Assembly (NCBI GenBank): GCA_003669585.1 | Contig: QWOQ01000003.1 | Span: forward strand, 1 to 64,000 | DNA: 64,000 nucleotides | Direction: 5' to 3' | Origin: Planctomycetota bacterium | Lineage (GTDB): Bacteria > Planctomycetota > Planctomycetia > Pirellulales > UBA1268 | Shown here: positions 10,701 through 19,106 of the stretch, one piece after another | Layout of the letters: the number at the start of each line of letters is the position of its first letter | How positions within the stretch are numbered: position 1 is the stretch's first letter | Notes under the pieces: generated by a model | Database searches by the model: none | What the model saw: only the letters and a program-made list of their open reading frames with translations | What the model was told of the DNA's origin: nothing | Translations under genes and position numbers: made by a program

Positions 10701-11811
10701 TATAGCCCCGATTGCCGAACTGTGCGTAGGGGCCTGAATGAACTTTAGAGCGATCGTTGGCATAGATCACATGGCAGCCGGTGCAACCGCTGGAACGAAA
10801 ATCACCGGGGTGGTCGTTGGTGCCTAGAAAGTTGAGCGTTGGATCCATTAACCGGGTTTTCGCAAGGCTTAAGAAAACAGGATCGACCCGGTTCTCGGTT
10901 CCGAGTCCACGATTGGAGAGCCTCGTTCGAGGCCGTCCATTTTCTTCGAGACGTTCTGGATTGGAACTTTCAGGGCGAAAGCGCCCGCCGCGTTCAAAGA
11001 ATCGCAAAACGTTACTCGGCTGCGATCGCTCGTATCTGGGAAGTGGATCGAGGTATGGAACGATTGCTTTGAAATTCGTTTCATTGGCTGTTGGCGACGG
11101 TACGGTTTGCAATCGCTGGCTGGCACCATGCATGGAGTAGCTCTCACCAAAGGCAGCCTGTTTATTGGGAATCGAACCGTTGTTGTAAAGCGCTGCATTC
11201 CAGAGCATGCAACCATGCGTCATCATGCTTTTTCGGACCTGTAACACAATATTTGAATGACAACTTCCACAACTGATGTGTGCTACCCGCAGATCGCCAG
11301 GATTGACGAATCGAACAAACTCCGGCGACTCAACGTTGAGCAGTGCATACGACCGAACGGGATTTGCCGAACTCGTCCAAGACTCAGCTTCTTCAGGATG
11401 AATATGGGCTTCTTGTTTGCTCGTTGCATCGGCATTTCCACCATGACAGTCGGTGCAACCAAGGACCACATTAGGGCTGCGATGCATGTCTCCCACTCCG
11501 ACATGGCAAGTAATGCAGCCATGGCTTTTGAGCGCAGCTTGCTTGACAGATTGATTGGTCAAATCGACGCCGAGCAATTCCGCAGGCGGCGGAATAAGAT
11601 TTTCCGCTTCGACCAGCGGCAAGGGAAGCACCCTGTCAGCAGTGGATTGATTTTCAAAAATATCTTCTTGCGCAGATACAACGCGAAACACTCGCGGCAG
11701 CATGCGTGACGCCGGTTTTTCTGTCACGACGACCGAACCGATGACAACCGCAAGCGATGCCAGAAGCGCAGCAACTACCATGCCCGACCAGGTCGGTTTG
11801 AACCGCACCAT
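7771..11811 (-). CDS. Giant ten-haem cytochrome c with C-terminal LVIVD-type propeller
   Basis: This 1346-residue protein has an N-terminal hydrophobic segment (residues 9-30) that exports or anchors it. Ten CXXCH sites lie between residue 99 and about 890: CITCH, CTDCH, CGSCH, CTGCH, CIVCH, CIDCH, CIDCH, CIACH, CFGCH and CTDCH. After about residue 930 there are no haem motifs. Instead there are repeats of the kind AYVAAGKQGIAIIDVTNP, YVADGVNGLRVVQL and YLYAACGTDGLRVFDI, typical of LVIVD repeats that form a beta-propeller. The long spacers between haem pairs suggest several small haem modules. It is transcribed toward the five-haem genes and probably works with them. The propeller may bind a partner, substrate or surface; no enzymatic reaction can be assigned. 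Confidence 0.9.
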   Translation of the reverse strand: MVRFKPTWSGMVVAALLASLAVVIGSVVVTEKPASRMLPRVFRVVSAQEDIFENQSTADRVLPLPLVEAENLIPPPAELLGVDLTNQSVKQAALKSHGCITCHVGVGDMHRSPNVVLGCTDCHGGNADATSKQEAHIHPEEAESWTSSANPVRSYALLNVESPEFVRFVNPGDLRVAHISCGSCHSNIVLQVRKSMMTHGCMLWNAALYNNGSIPNKQAAFGESYSMHGASQRLQTVPSPTANETNFKAIVPYLDPLPRYERSQPSNVLRFFERGGRFRPESSNPERLEENGRPRTRLSNRGLGTENRVDPVFLSLAKTRLMDPTLNFLGTNDHPGDFRSSGCTGCHVIYANDRSKVHSGPYAQFGNRGYSFSTDPTIPKQESGHPIHHQFAPGNGVPTSQCIVCHIHPGTNVMNSYIGYMWWDEETDSELIYPQKQRYPTSEEMINSQFSNPNESAAKNLLSDPEFLANLTDLNDRTQNTQFGDFHGHGWAYRAVMKHDRKGNMLDHRGTIVTDTGNAAQRAAVKMPEIIKETYRNADAKTSDQIRREEAAVAHQREGLPVHLLDVHMERGMHCIDCHFIQDMHGNTKLYGEVRAAIEISCIDCHGTVQSITTLRTSGPASDTSSPEGGRDLRTLRTPSGKRRFVVQGERVYQNSMVEENLTWEVKQTKATVDPRDEHYNALSAFSKTVRRAEDGSLEWGGSFKPESCAHSNDLMSCIACHSAWNPSCFGCHLPQKANKKSPGLHNEGDISRNLIAYNFQTLRDDVFMLAKDGNATGNKVGPSRSSCAIHVGSYNNNRESIYVQQQTISAEGLSGIAFSTNVPHTVRGAPTPTGEPIDFSTPRPGTHETKMCTDCHVSKYDDNNAIMAQLLMQGTNYTNFIGRYTWAGLGTGGLVAAVVTEQQEPQAVIGSSFHRTAFPDDFQKHISNDGILQSSHHHTAGDAAEILFNPLKRREVLQVQSRGEYLYAACGTDGLRVFDIAFIDHKGFSQRITTAPVSPLGQQFYVKTTYATAVAAPATLVPDPTRTHDPKNFEQPIHELYGYLYVADREEGLILVGAGTLLDGNPLNNFLKRDVTFNPNGILKGARNITIAGTHAYICCNAGIVVVSIDKPKTPEVIAVLGAPLVIEPTSIAIQFRHAFVCDKEGLKTFDITIPTDPKALATLPLPQANSVYVARTYAYVAAGKQGIAIIDVTNPSAPFLDQFFDAEGRMNDVRDVKLGITYVSEFAYVADGVNGLRVVQLTSPETPGNVGFSPRPTPQLVASYPVTKGGVALSISEGVDRDRAVDEAGNQLSVFGRVGARPFNRQEQERMYLYNGKAWKVSDDPFDATLYRALSPRNSLLKNP

Positions 11812-12260
11812 GCGGCGAACTCCATTTCATTGAAGAGCGATCCGATTGAATCGGCTCTTCTCTATTTCCAGTTTTTCCATGCGGGTAACCTCGCACTAGC
11901 CCGCTCAATAAGCTGAAATATCGCAGAAAACGGTTCTCAACGTCAACAGACGCTGTCTTGGAACAAAGTCATTGACCTTCGAGACTTTGCGCAAGAAGGG
12001 CAATTGTGGTTGTGTAATAACTCGAGAGCGATTCGTGTTTACAACCGACGGTAGATCTTCTCAGCCTTATTCATCTGTCGAAACTCGACCGGGCAGTACT
12101 CATTTGAGTCACTGCTGAAAGCGGTCTCTGTGTGACCTAGAGCTTCACGGGTCTTTTCATTTGAAGCCTTAGTACATTGGCACAGTCGTTCAAAAAAGCG
12201 TGCCCAAGTTCGCAACCACTCTTAGCCGGAAACCTTCTCTAGAGGTATGCGTATGAAAAA
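11812..12260. other. Intergenic region with a short doubtful ORF
   Basis: This stretch between the giant cytochrome gene and the MCP gene has no confident gene. On the minus strand 12215-12039 is a 58-codon frame beginning at TTG that reads rather protein-like (it contains GHTETAFSSDSNEYCPVEF and ends KAEKIYRRL). It has no ribosome-binding site and is bounded upstream by an in-frame stop. It may be a small gene or a decayed remnant. The rest should contain the promoter of the cytochrome gene. Confidence 0.3.
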
Positions 12261-14135
12261 TTAGACTTTGTTCCCTTTCACAAGAACAGTGAGCGCATCG
12301 GCTAAATCGCTTAACTCTCGTGCTTGAGCGGTGATTTCAGAACTCGCGGAGGCCGTTTGAACAGCACCGGCAGCATTTGACTGAGTGACGTTGTTCATCT
12401 GTTCAAACGCTCGATTGAGCTGCCCAATACCATCAGCTTGCTGAACGTTGGCAGTCGCCACTTTGGCGATGAGGGCAGCAGCTTCTCCAGCGTTGGCGGT
12501 AATTTCTTGAAGCATGGCAGCAACGTCGCTCGCAACGGCGATACCGTTGCGGGTGCTATCTTTGACTTCCTCGATGAGATCAGTCGTGCTTCGGGCCGAT
12601 TCGGCGCATCGCTTTGCCAGACTGCGCACCTCTTCGGCAACCACTGCGAATCCTTGACCGGCCTGACCAGCCCGAGCCGCTTCTACCGCAGCATTGAGAG
12701 CAAGGAGATTCGTCTGAAAAGCAATTTCAGAAATTGTTTTTACAACCTGGGTTGTTTTGTCAGTTGATGTTTTGATCGCATCCATGGCCGACGACATGCG
12801 TACGATCGATGGTTTGCTGCGATGAGCAAAGTCGGCTGCCGAAATCGACTTCGTTTTCGCAAGATCTGCATCGGTAGCGTTTTGACGAGTCATGTCGGCA
12901 ATGACCCCCACGGAGCTTACCGCTTCCTCCAGCGAAGCGGCCTGTTCCTGAGTGCTTGCCGCCAGCGACTCGCTGCTTATAGAAATTTCCTCCACACCGA
13001 GAGCAACCTCGTCCGCCGCGGTATTGAGTATGCCTACAACTCGTCGTAATGGCCCCGTTATGCTCAGCGTGATCAGAGTCACCAGACCAGCAGCTGCCAG
13101 CCATGCCAGCGTCGCCAGAAAGAGAGCCCCTGCTCGGAGTTGACGGTAATGATCGATCCGGCGATCGAGAAGTTCGTCGAGCCAGTCAGCAACCTCTCGC
13201 CAGAAAAGGAAGCTTGCTACCCGAGCAACTTCCGCCTGCTGAAGTAAAAGTTTTATGAGGGACGAGGAGTCACTTTTCGGATCGGCCTCTTGAAGAAGAG
13301 CCAGTGTTTGCAGCATCGGTTTTGCGACTGCTTCGTAGCGTTTGAATGCCGACGGCAAGCCGACCTGCAGGCTTTCGAGGCGGCCATAGAAGTTATGGTC
13401 TTCAGCGCGAGCGGTATCACAGTCAACTGCAATACGACTCAGATCGGCAGCAAACTGTGTCGCCAACACGGCGAGTGTTACCCGATCGACGTTCGTGATT
13501 GTGGACTGCCGCGACAGTGTTTCGAACGCCTCCATCGCCAAGGCGTATCGCCGCTGGGTTTCTGGCAGTGCCAAAAGTGTGACGTCCATCAAGTAATAAC
13601 TGTCGAGGTCTGGATCCAAAATTAAGTTGGACGTATCGCCGACGTGCTTAATCATCAGGAGCACTCGCTCCAACAGCCTGTTGTGAATCTCGTTATTTTC
13701 AACGTGCGATGAAAGGAGAATGTCTTTTTTTAAAGTCTCCCATTCTCGTTGAACCGTGGCAGGAAGTGCGTCGGTGCGGTTTCTTTCAGCCAACTCGTCG
13801 TTCGTAAACTGCAGGTCAATCGCATGCTGGTCGTTGACGATTTTGAGAAGCGTGAAAGCCTTCTCAATTTTCGACTGTTGATCGGAAAAATCTGTCTGCT
13901 GAATTGTGTTACCAACCAAAGCTCGGCTGGTCATGAGTTGGTGGTAAGGAAGATGTTCCAAGAGCAGAGCCAGGGGCCGCTGGTATAAGTTTCCGTACTT
14001 CTCCAGTTGTGAAAACTGAATGTCCTGATTGATCCCATTTACGACGAAATAAAGAAGCACCGCAATCGGCATGGTGTAAGCCACACTGATTAAAAAAAGT
14101 CGGCGGGAGATGGATAGGCGTTCGAGAAACCGCAT
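12261..14135 (-). CDS. Methyl-accepting chemotaxis protein
   Basis: ATG at 14135 is preferred over a GTG one codon upstream. A first membrane helix (about residues 12-32) is followed by a helical periplasmic sensor of about 290 residues and a second helix ([22 protein letters not shown]). A short HAMP-like stretch ([12 protein letters not shown]) leads into the coiled-coil signalling domain. The hairpin tip reads [21 protein letters not shown], the standard CheA/CheW contact. It ends in LVKGNKV and lacks the aromatic C-terminal tail found on the two other MCPs of this cluster. The ligand is unknown. Confidence 0.93.
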   Translation of the reverse strand: MRFLERLSISRRLFLISVAYTMPIAVLLYFVVNGINQDIQFSQLEKYGNLYQRPLALLLEHLPYHQLMTSRALVGNTIQQTDFSDQQSKIEKAFTLLKIVNDQHAIDLQFTNDELAERNRTDALPATVQREWETLKKDILLSSHVENNEIHNRLLERVLLMIKHVGDTSNLILDPDLDSYYLMDVTLLALPETQRRYALAMEAFETLSRQSTITNVDRVTLAVLATQFAADLSRIAVDCDTARAEDHNFYGRLESLQVGLPSAFKRYEAVAKPMLQTLALLQEADPKSDSSSLIKLLLQQAEVARVASFLFWREVADWLDELLDRRIDHYRQLRAGALFLATLAWLAAAGLVTLITLSITGPLRRVVGILNTAADEVALGVEEISISSESLAASTQEQAASLEEAVSSVGVIADMTRQNATDADLAKTKSISAADFAHRSKPSIVRMSSAMDAIKTSTDKTTQVVKTISEIAFQTNLLALNAAVEAARAGQAGQGFAVVAEEVRSLAKRCAESARSTTDLIEEVKDSTRNGIAVASDVAAMLQEITANAGEAAALIAKVATANVQQADGIGQLNRAFEQMNNVTQSNAAGAVQTASASSEITAQARELSDLADALTVLVKGNKV

Positions 14136-14204
14136 CACAGATTGAAACCTTAAAGAGTGAGATTCAGGGCGCCGTCTATAGGCGAGAAGAGTTGAGAAAG
14201 GAAC

Positions 14205-15914
14205 CTAGAAATTTCTGAAATGACCATCCTCTTTATCATCTGCCGTGGATAGCTTGTCGCCCGGCATCACGATCTTTGGGGAATTTCTTGAAACCAAACG
14301 TCTGCTATCGGCAAGCTGTTGACCAGAGATGTCTCGTTGCGATGAGGCAGTGGTACTTTTCTTTCGATGCGATGGCCGAGCCGAGATTTTTCGCGCACCG
14401 TCGTCGGAATCATTTCCATCAGATGACTGCGATGATTCGCTGATGAGTAGTCGCAGGTGTTCGACGTTGTCTTGCAGCAACTTGGCTTGGCTGTTGAGCT
14501 GTTCGGCTGCACTTGAGGTCTGTTCCGCACTCGATGCATTTCCCTGAGTGACCTTATCCATCTGAGTCATGGCGATGTCCACCTGCTTGATCCCCTGCGC
14601 CTGCTCCTTCGCAGCCATTGCAATCTCTGCCACAAGCACGTCGGCTGCCGACACTTTCTTCACAATTTCTTCCAAGGATTCATCGACGTTCGTGCATGTT
14701 TTTGATCCGCGCTTCGTGCTGGCAATTGCCGTTTCAATTTTTTCAGCGGTTTCCTTGGCGGCTGCTGCACTGCGCTGGGCGAGCGATCGCACCTCGTCGG
14801 CCACCACCGCAAACCCGGCTCCGGCTTCACCCGCCCGAGCGGCCTCTACCGCGGCATTGAGTGCCAGAATATTGGTTTGAAACGCGATTTCATCGATGTT
14901 TTTTACAATCTTTGCCACATCCAAACTGGAGGCTTCAATCGACTGCATCGCCACATTCATTTCCAGCATTGCCTTTTTTCCCGACTGGGCTGCGTTGGTT
15001 GCCTGACTGGCAAAATCCTTTGCCTTCATGGCATTGTCAGCGGTGCTGCGAATCATGGCTGAAATCTCTTCGAGCGACGCGCTCGTCTGGGTCACGGAGG
15101 CTCCCTGCTCACTGGTGCCGGTGGCCAAGGCCCTGCTCGAGGCGGATAGCTGCTCCGAACTGACAGCTGTCTGATCGGCGCCTTCTTGGAGGGAGTCGGA
15201 GATTGCGGCGAGCGTTCGGTTCGTCTTTTCAATACCGAACCGAATCGTTTCAGCGATCGCCGCCAACGCTTTCTGGGTCGTGTTCACCGTGCTCCATCCA
15301 ATCAGAGTCCCGAGGAACAAAGTAGCCATCAGCGCAGAGCCGATCCAGATAAAACTTGACGCCACAAGTTGTTGCACCGCAGCGATGCCTGCGTCGGATA
15401 ATGTAAGGTTATACTTTGTCGTTGCATCGAAGGCAGCGACACACTTCTCATCGGCAGGGTCGACTTCTGTCATCACCCATGTGATTGCCTCTGCTGATTT
15501 TTTTGCATCGACAAGGTCAAAGATCGTATCGATTTTCTCAAACAGTTGGACGCGGGCTGCGAGTGCCTCAGAAAAAAGCTTGGCGTCTTCGGCATCGGAT
15601 ATGAGTTGCCCGTACGCTTTGCAAAGCTCGTCCCCCTGTGTTTGAGCGATTGTGTATTTGGCTTTTGCAGCGGATCGTAGTGGAGAAAGAGCATCTAATT
15701 GGGAGAACCGCCTCGCGTGCGATTTCGCTGCCGAATTCAGTTGATTGATACTTTTGAGCGTTAACACAGAGGGCACGGTGTTGGTTGCGACTCGACGAAA
15801 CCTTTCGTTGATTCCCAGAATTCTCCAAAAAGCGACCGCGCCTAACAGCATGCCAAGCAGCACAATCACCAGGAATCCCAAAGCAATGCGACGAGGCGTG
15901 GCGGAAGTATTCAT
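14205..15914 (-). CDS. Methyl-accepting chemotaxis protein with HFRNF tail
   Basis: I chose ATG at 15914 ([14 protein letters not shown]) because it aligns with the start of the paralogue at 19107; an upstream ATG at 15932 adds six residues. A membrane helix near residues 10-30, a four-helix-bundle-like periplasmic sensor of about 150 residues and a second helix ([20 protein letters not shown]) lead almost directly into the signalling coiled coil with no clear HAMP domain. The tip reads [21 protein letters not shown]. The sensor closely resembles that of the 19107 gene (shared [13 protein letters not shown] and EVDP--EKC--AF). The protein ends in HFRNF, which fits the C-terminal aromatic pentapeptide used to tether CheR/CheB in some receptors. 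Confidence 0.93.
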   Translation of the reverse strand: MNTSATPRRIALGFLVIVLLGMLLGAVAFWRILGINERFRRVATNTVPSVLTLKSINQLNSAAKSHARRFSQLDALSPLRSAAKAKYTIAQTQGDELCKAYGQLISDAEDAKLFSEALAARVQLFEKIDTIFDLVDAKKSAEAITWVMTEVDPADEKCVAAFDATTKYNLTLSDAGIAAVQQLVASSFIWIGSALMATLFLGTLIGWSTVNTTQKALAAIAETIRFGIEKTNRTLAAISDSLQEGADQTAVSSEQLSASSRALATGTSEQGASVTQTSASLEEISAMIRSTADNAMKAKDFASQATNAAQSGKKAMLEMNVAMQSIEASSLDVAKIVKNIDEIAFQTNILALNAAVEAARAGEAGAGFAVVADEVRSLAQRSAAAAKETAEKIETAIASTKRGSKTCTNVDESLEEIVKKVSAADVLVAEIAMAAKEQAQGIKQVDIAMTQMDKVTQGNASSAEQTSSAAEQLNSQAKLLQDNVEHLRLLISESSQSSDGNDSDDGARKISARPSHRKKSTTASSQRDISGQQLADSRRLVSRNSPKIVMPGDKLSTADDKEDGHFRNF

Positions 15915-16181
15915 AAGAAGTGGAACAAACAAAGAGGAATGAAAAGAAGTTGGGCTATGCGTTTAGACCCTAGCTCCCTCTTTGGACGAAGGCAAATTTT
16001 ACAACCACTCTCAAAAAGGAGCCGACCCATCATTCTCCGTGATTCATGCCAGATTATTCGCGTTTAGTCATAAATCGACGGGTGTTTTTTGGCTGCGCAC
16101 ATAATTCGGAGCTAGAGTGAGCTTGCTGCGTCACTTTCAGATGAATTCTTCTTTGCAACATTTTTTTCAAAGCCTTCTCAC
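15915..16181. promoter_or_regulatory. Divergent promoter region between MCP and cheA
   Basis: About 270 bp separate the two outward-facing halves of the chemotaxis cluster, so promoters for both must lie here. I could not recognise specific promoter boxes or an operator with confidence. Confidence 0.4.
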
Positions 16182-18455
16182 ATGTCGGACGATATAAAGC
16201 CCTTCACTGGGAAGGTGAAAACACTGCTGCAGCACATCGCGCTGGAACTGGCTTTTGTGGATCCTGTTCAGGAAAGTGGCGTCGATGGCATTCATGATCT
16301 GCTTACGCAACTTACCGAACTGTTGACTGGTGTAAGTGGCAGTCATGGTACAGATACGCTCGAATTTATTCGGCTGGCCCAGCGTGCGGCTCGGCGATGG
16401 ATCGACGAACGAATCGCCGCCGACTCTCGTCTGACCGCGGAGACAATCCAAAGACTCCACGAATGGCAACCGTGGATGGAGTCGGCTGTCACTGCGTGGG
16501 AATATAACTTGCCCTGCCCCACGCTGCCTGATGGGTGGCAGGATGTTGCACCCACTGTCGCGCCTCTGCCGAGCAAACAACCGACAAGCACTCAGCCGAC
16601 AACGAAGGCGTCTGTGAGCCGCGCGATACCTGCCTTGGAAGATGTGGAAGAGCAACTGGCCGACGGTCTTGCTGCCGACGCGGATCAGGAAATGGTATCG
16701 CTGTTTTGTTCCTCTGCGCAAGATTTGCTGCAAGACATTGAGCAAGGCGTGTTGGTGCTCGAAGAAAATCCGAATGAATCGACCACAATCGACACGGTCT
16801 TTCGGGCGTTCCACACGTTTAAGGGCAATGCGGGCGTGATGAATTTTGTTGTGTTACAACGACTCACACACGAACTCGAATCGTTGCTCGATGCGGCGCG
16901 CCGCGGCACTTTTCAGCTCGGGAGAGAATCGATCGATCTGATTTTACAAGGCGCCGACATTCTCAAGCGTTATGTGACAGAACTTTCCAGCCAACTCAGT
17001 GGTGTCGAAGTTGGCCGAAAGATTTCGTTGCCTATTCCATCGCTCGTCCGCCGGGCGCATCGCATGCTTACAACCGGCTCTGGGCCGGTTCCTGCCAAGT
17101 CGTCAGCTCCCGTGGTTCAAAACAGGGCACCGGCATCCGTTGAAATCCCCGCGATTTCCTCGACGACAGTGCAGCCGATTCCGACTCCCGTATTCGCGGC
17201 CACTCAACCGGTTGCCTCCCCTGAGCCACCTGCAAAACAAGTGGCTCCGACAAAACAAGCTCCCGCGTCGAGTGCAGTGGGCATTGTCCGGGTCGACACG
17301 CTCAAGCTCGACGGCCTGATCGATCTGGTCGGTGAACTGGTGATCGCGCAGTCGATGGTCGTACAGAATCCTGATCTCAAAAATATTACCAGCGAGCACT
17401 TGTCTCGTAGCTTGGGGCAACTGCGAGGTATCACCTCCGACCTGCAACGCACAGCGATGTCGCTGCGGATGGTTCCCATTCGCAACACATTCCAGAAAAT
17501 GTCTCGTTTAGTTCGAGATCTTGCCGCGCAGCAGGGAAAAGAAATTCAACTCGTGCTCGAAGGCGAAGACACCGAACTCGATCGCAATATCGTCGAAGAA
17601 CTCAGCGATCCTCTCATTCACATGATCCGCAACTCAGCCGATCATGGCATTGAGGCGACCGATCGCCGGATCGCCGACGGAAAGCCCCGAGCCGGAACCA
17701 TCACACTGCGCGCTTTTCATCAGGGCGGATTTATCGTCATTCAGATTCAAGACGACGGCAAGGGTTTGGTGCCCGATCGTATTCTTGCGAAAGCGGTGGA
17801 GCGCGGGCTTGTAAAGCCCGACAACAGCCTGGACGAACAGGAAATATTCGAACTGATTTTTGCCCCCGGTTTTTCGACTGCCGAACAGATCACAGACGTC
17901 TCCGGGCGGGGCGTAGGCATGGATGTTGTGCGACGCAACATCGAAAAAATGCGTGGCAAAATTGAGATTCAATCGGTGGCAGGCGCAGGCACCACGTTTA
18001 CGCTCTTTGTGCCACTGACTCTCGCGATCATCGAAGGCTTGCTCGTTGGTGTCGGCGATCAGCGATACATTATCCCGACGCTCTCGGTGCGGGAATCATT
18101 TCGACCTCTCCCAGGTATGGTGACAACCGTTCACGGCCGGGGCGAAATGGTACACGTTCGAGGTCGACTCACCCCTATGCTGCGTTTGGGCGACCATCTC
18201 CATACACCTGTCAACGCAGTCGATCCTACGCAGGGCATTGTGGTTGTAGTGGAAGCTGGCCAAGACTCGCGATGCCTGCTCGTGGATGAATTGATCGGTA
18301 AGCAAGAAGTCGTCATTAAGAGTCTGGGAGAAATGTTTCATAACCAAACGGCGTTTGCAGGCGCGGCCATTCTCGGTGACGGGAGAGTGGGATTAATTCT
18401 GGATATTCACGCACTGGTCAAGTTGAAACTGAAACATGCCGAAACGGCTGCGTAA
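16182..18455 (+). CDS. cheA: Chemotaxis histidine kinase CheA
   Basis: The 757-residue kinase autophosphorylates and passes phosphate to response regulators. The phosphorylatable histidine is H211 in AFHTFKGNAG, so the HPt domain covers about 165-270. It is preceded by an unusual N-terminal region of about 150 residues rich in helices and then prolines. A Pro/Ala linker (about 305-370) leads to the dimerisation domain, then the ATPase domain with N box (HMIRNSADHGIE), G1 (IQDDGKGL) and G2 (GRGVGMDVVRRN). The C-terminal CheW-like domain ends the protein. A P2 CheY-docking domain is not obvious. cheW follows closely. Confidence 0.95.
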   Translation: MSDDIKPFTGKVKTLLQHIALELAFVDPVQESGVDGIHDLLTQLTELLTGVSGSHGTDTLEFIRLAQRAARRWIDERIAADSRLTAETIQRLHEWQPWMESAVTAWEYNLPCPTLPDGWQDVAPTVAPLPSKQPTSTQPTTKASVSRAIPALEDVEEQLADGLAADADQEMVSLFCSSAQDLLQDIEQGVLVLEENPNESTTIDTVFRAFHTFKGNAGVMNFVVLQRLTHELESLLDAARRGTFQLGRESIDLILQGADILKRYVTELSSQLSGVEVGRKISLPIPSLVRRAHRMLTTGSGPVPAKSSAPVVQNRAPASVEIPAISSTTVQPIPTPVFAATQPVASPEPPAKQVAPTKQAPASSAVGIVRVDTLKLDGLIDLVGELVIAQSMVVQNPDLKNITSEHLSRSLGQLRGITSDLQRTAMSLRMVPIRNTFQKMSRLVRDLAAQQGKEIQLVLEGEDTELDRNIVEELSDPLIHMIRNSADHGIEATDRRIADGKPRAGTITLRAFHQGGFIVIQIQDDGKGLVPDRILAKAVERGLVKPDNSLDEQEIFELIFAPGFSTAEQITDVSGRGVGMDVVRRNIEKMRGKIEIQSVAGAGTTFTLFVPLTLAIIEGLLVGVGDQRYIIPTLSVRESFRPLPGMVTTVHGRGEMVHVRGRLTPMLRLGDHLHTPVNAVDPTQGIVVVVEAGQDSRCLLVDELIGKQEVVIKSLGEMFHNQTAFAGAAILGDGRVGLILDIHALVKLKLKHAETAA

Positions 18456-18509
18456 CCGTTTTTTTCAGTGTTCACGCAACTCCTCACTCCTAGAGTTCCC
18501 TCAACAATC

Positions 18510-19043
18510 ATGCAACCCACAGCGACCACACAACCATTGGGCCACGTTCATCCGACCATTGCCCAGCCCGGCAAGTACCTTACTTTTACACTCGGAAATG
18601 AGTCTTACGGCATCCCTGTTCTTAAAGTTCGCGAGATCATTCGGCTCTGCCCGATCACGCCGGTGGCCAACATGCCGAAGCACGTCAAGGGAGTGATCAA
18701 TCTCCGTGGCAAGGTGATTCCGCTAGTCGATCTTCGCGCAAAGTTCTGCCTGCCGATCGCCATCGACAACGATCGCACCTGTATTGTTGTCACTCAGTTG
18801 GTTTCTGCCACAGGAGGCACACGGCTCTACGGCGTGCTTGTAGACGGAGTCGAAGATGTTGCCAATTTCTCAGCCGCAGACATTGAGCCGACTCCAGACT
18901 TTGGTGGCACGATTGATACACAGTGCATCACGGGCATGGCAAAGTTTGGTGGCAGCGTGAAGACGCTCATCGATCTCGACAAAATCTCTGCCATTGATGC
19001 CACGATTGCTATTGGAGAAATCAAAGAATCCCTGTCGAAGTAA
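18510..19043 (+). CDS. cheW: Chemotaxis coupling protein CheW
   Basis: CheW links receptors to CheA. The CheW fold begins at KYLTFTLGNESYGIPVLKVREII and includes NLRGKVIPLVDLRAKF and the late GMAKFGGSVKTLIDLDKI strand. ATG at 18510 gives 177 residues, near the usual length. A GTG at 18468 would add 14 residues but neither start has a Shine-Dalgarno site. It lies between cheA and an MCP gene in the same operon. Confidence 0.93.
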   Translation: MQPTATTQPLGHVHPTIAQPGKYLTFTLGNESYGIPVLKVREIIRLCPITPVANMPKHVKGVINLRGKVIPLVDLRAKFCLPIAIDNDRTCIVVTQLVSATGGTRLYGVLVDGVEDVANFSAADIEPTPDFGGTIDTQCITGMAKFGGSVKTLIDLDKISAIDATIAIGEIKESLSK

Positions 19044-19106
19044 AGCGTTTGTATCGATCGTTGTGCCGTTTCGTGTACTTTTTCGCACCCATTTTTTGGA
19101 ATTTCA

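Noticed and set aside
16167..16814. Minus-strand 215-codon frame opposite cheA
   Set aside because: The plus strand encodes CheA with all motifs; the antisense frame is a coding shadow.
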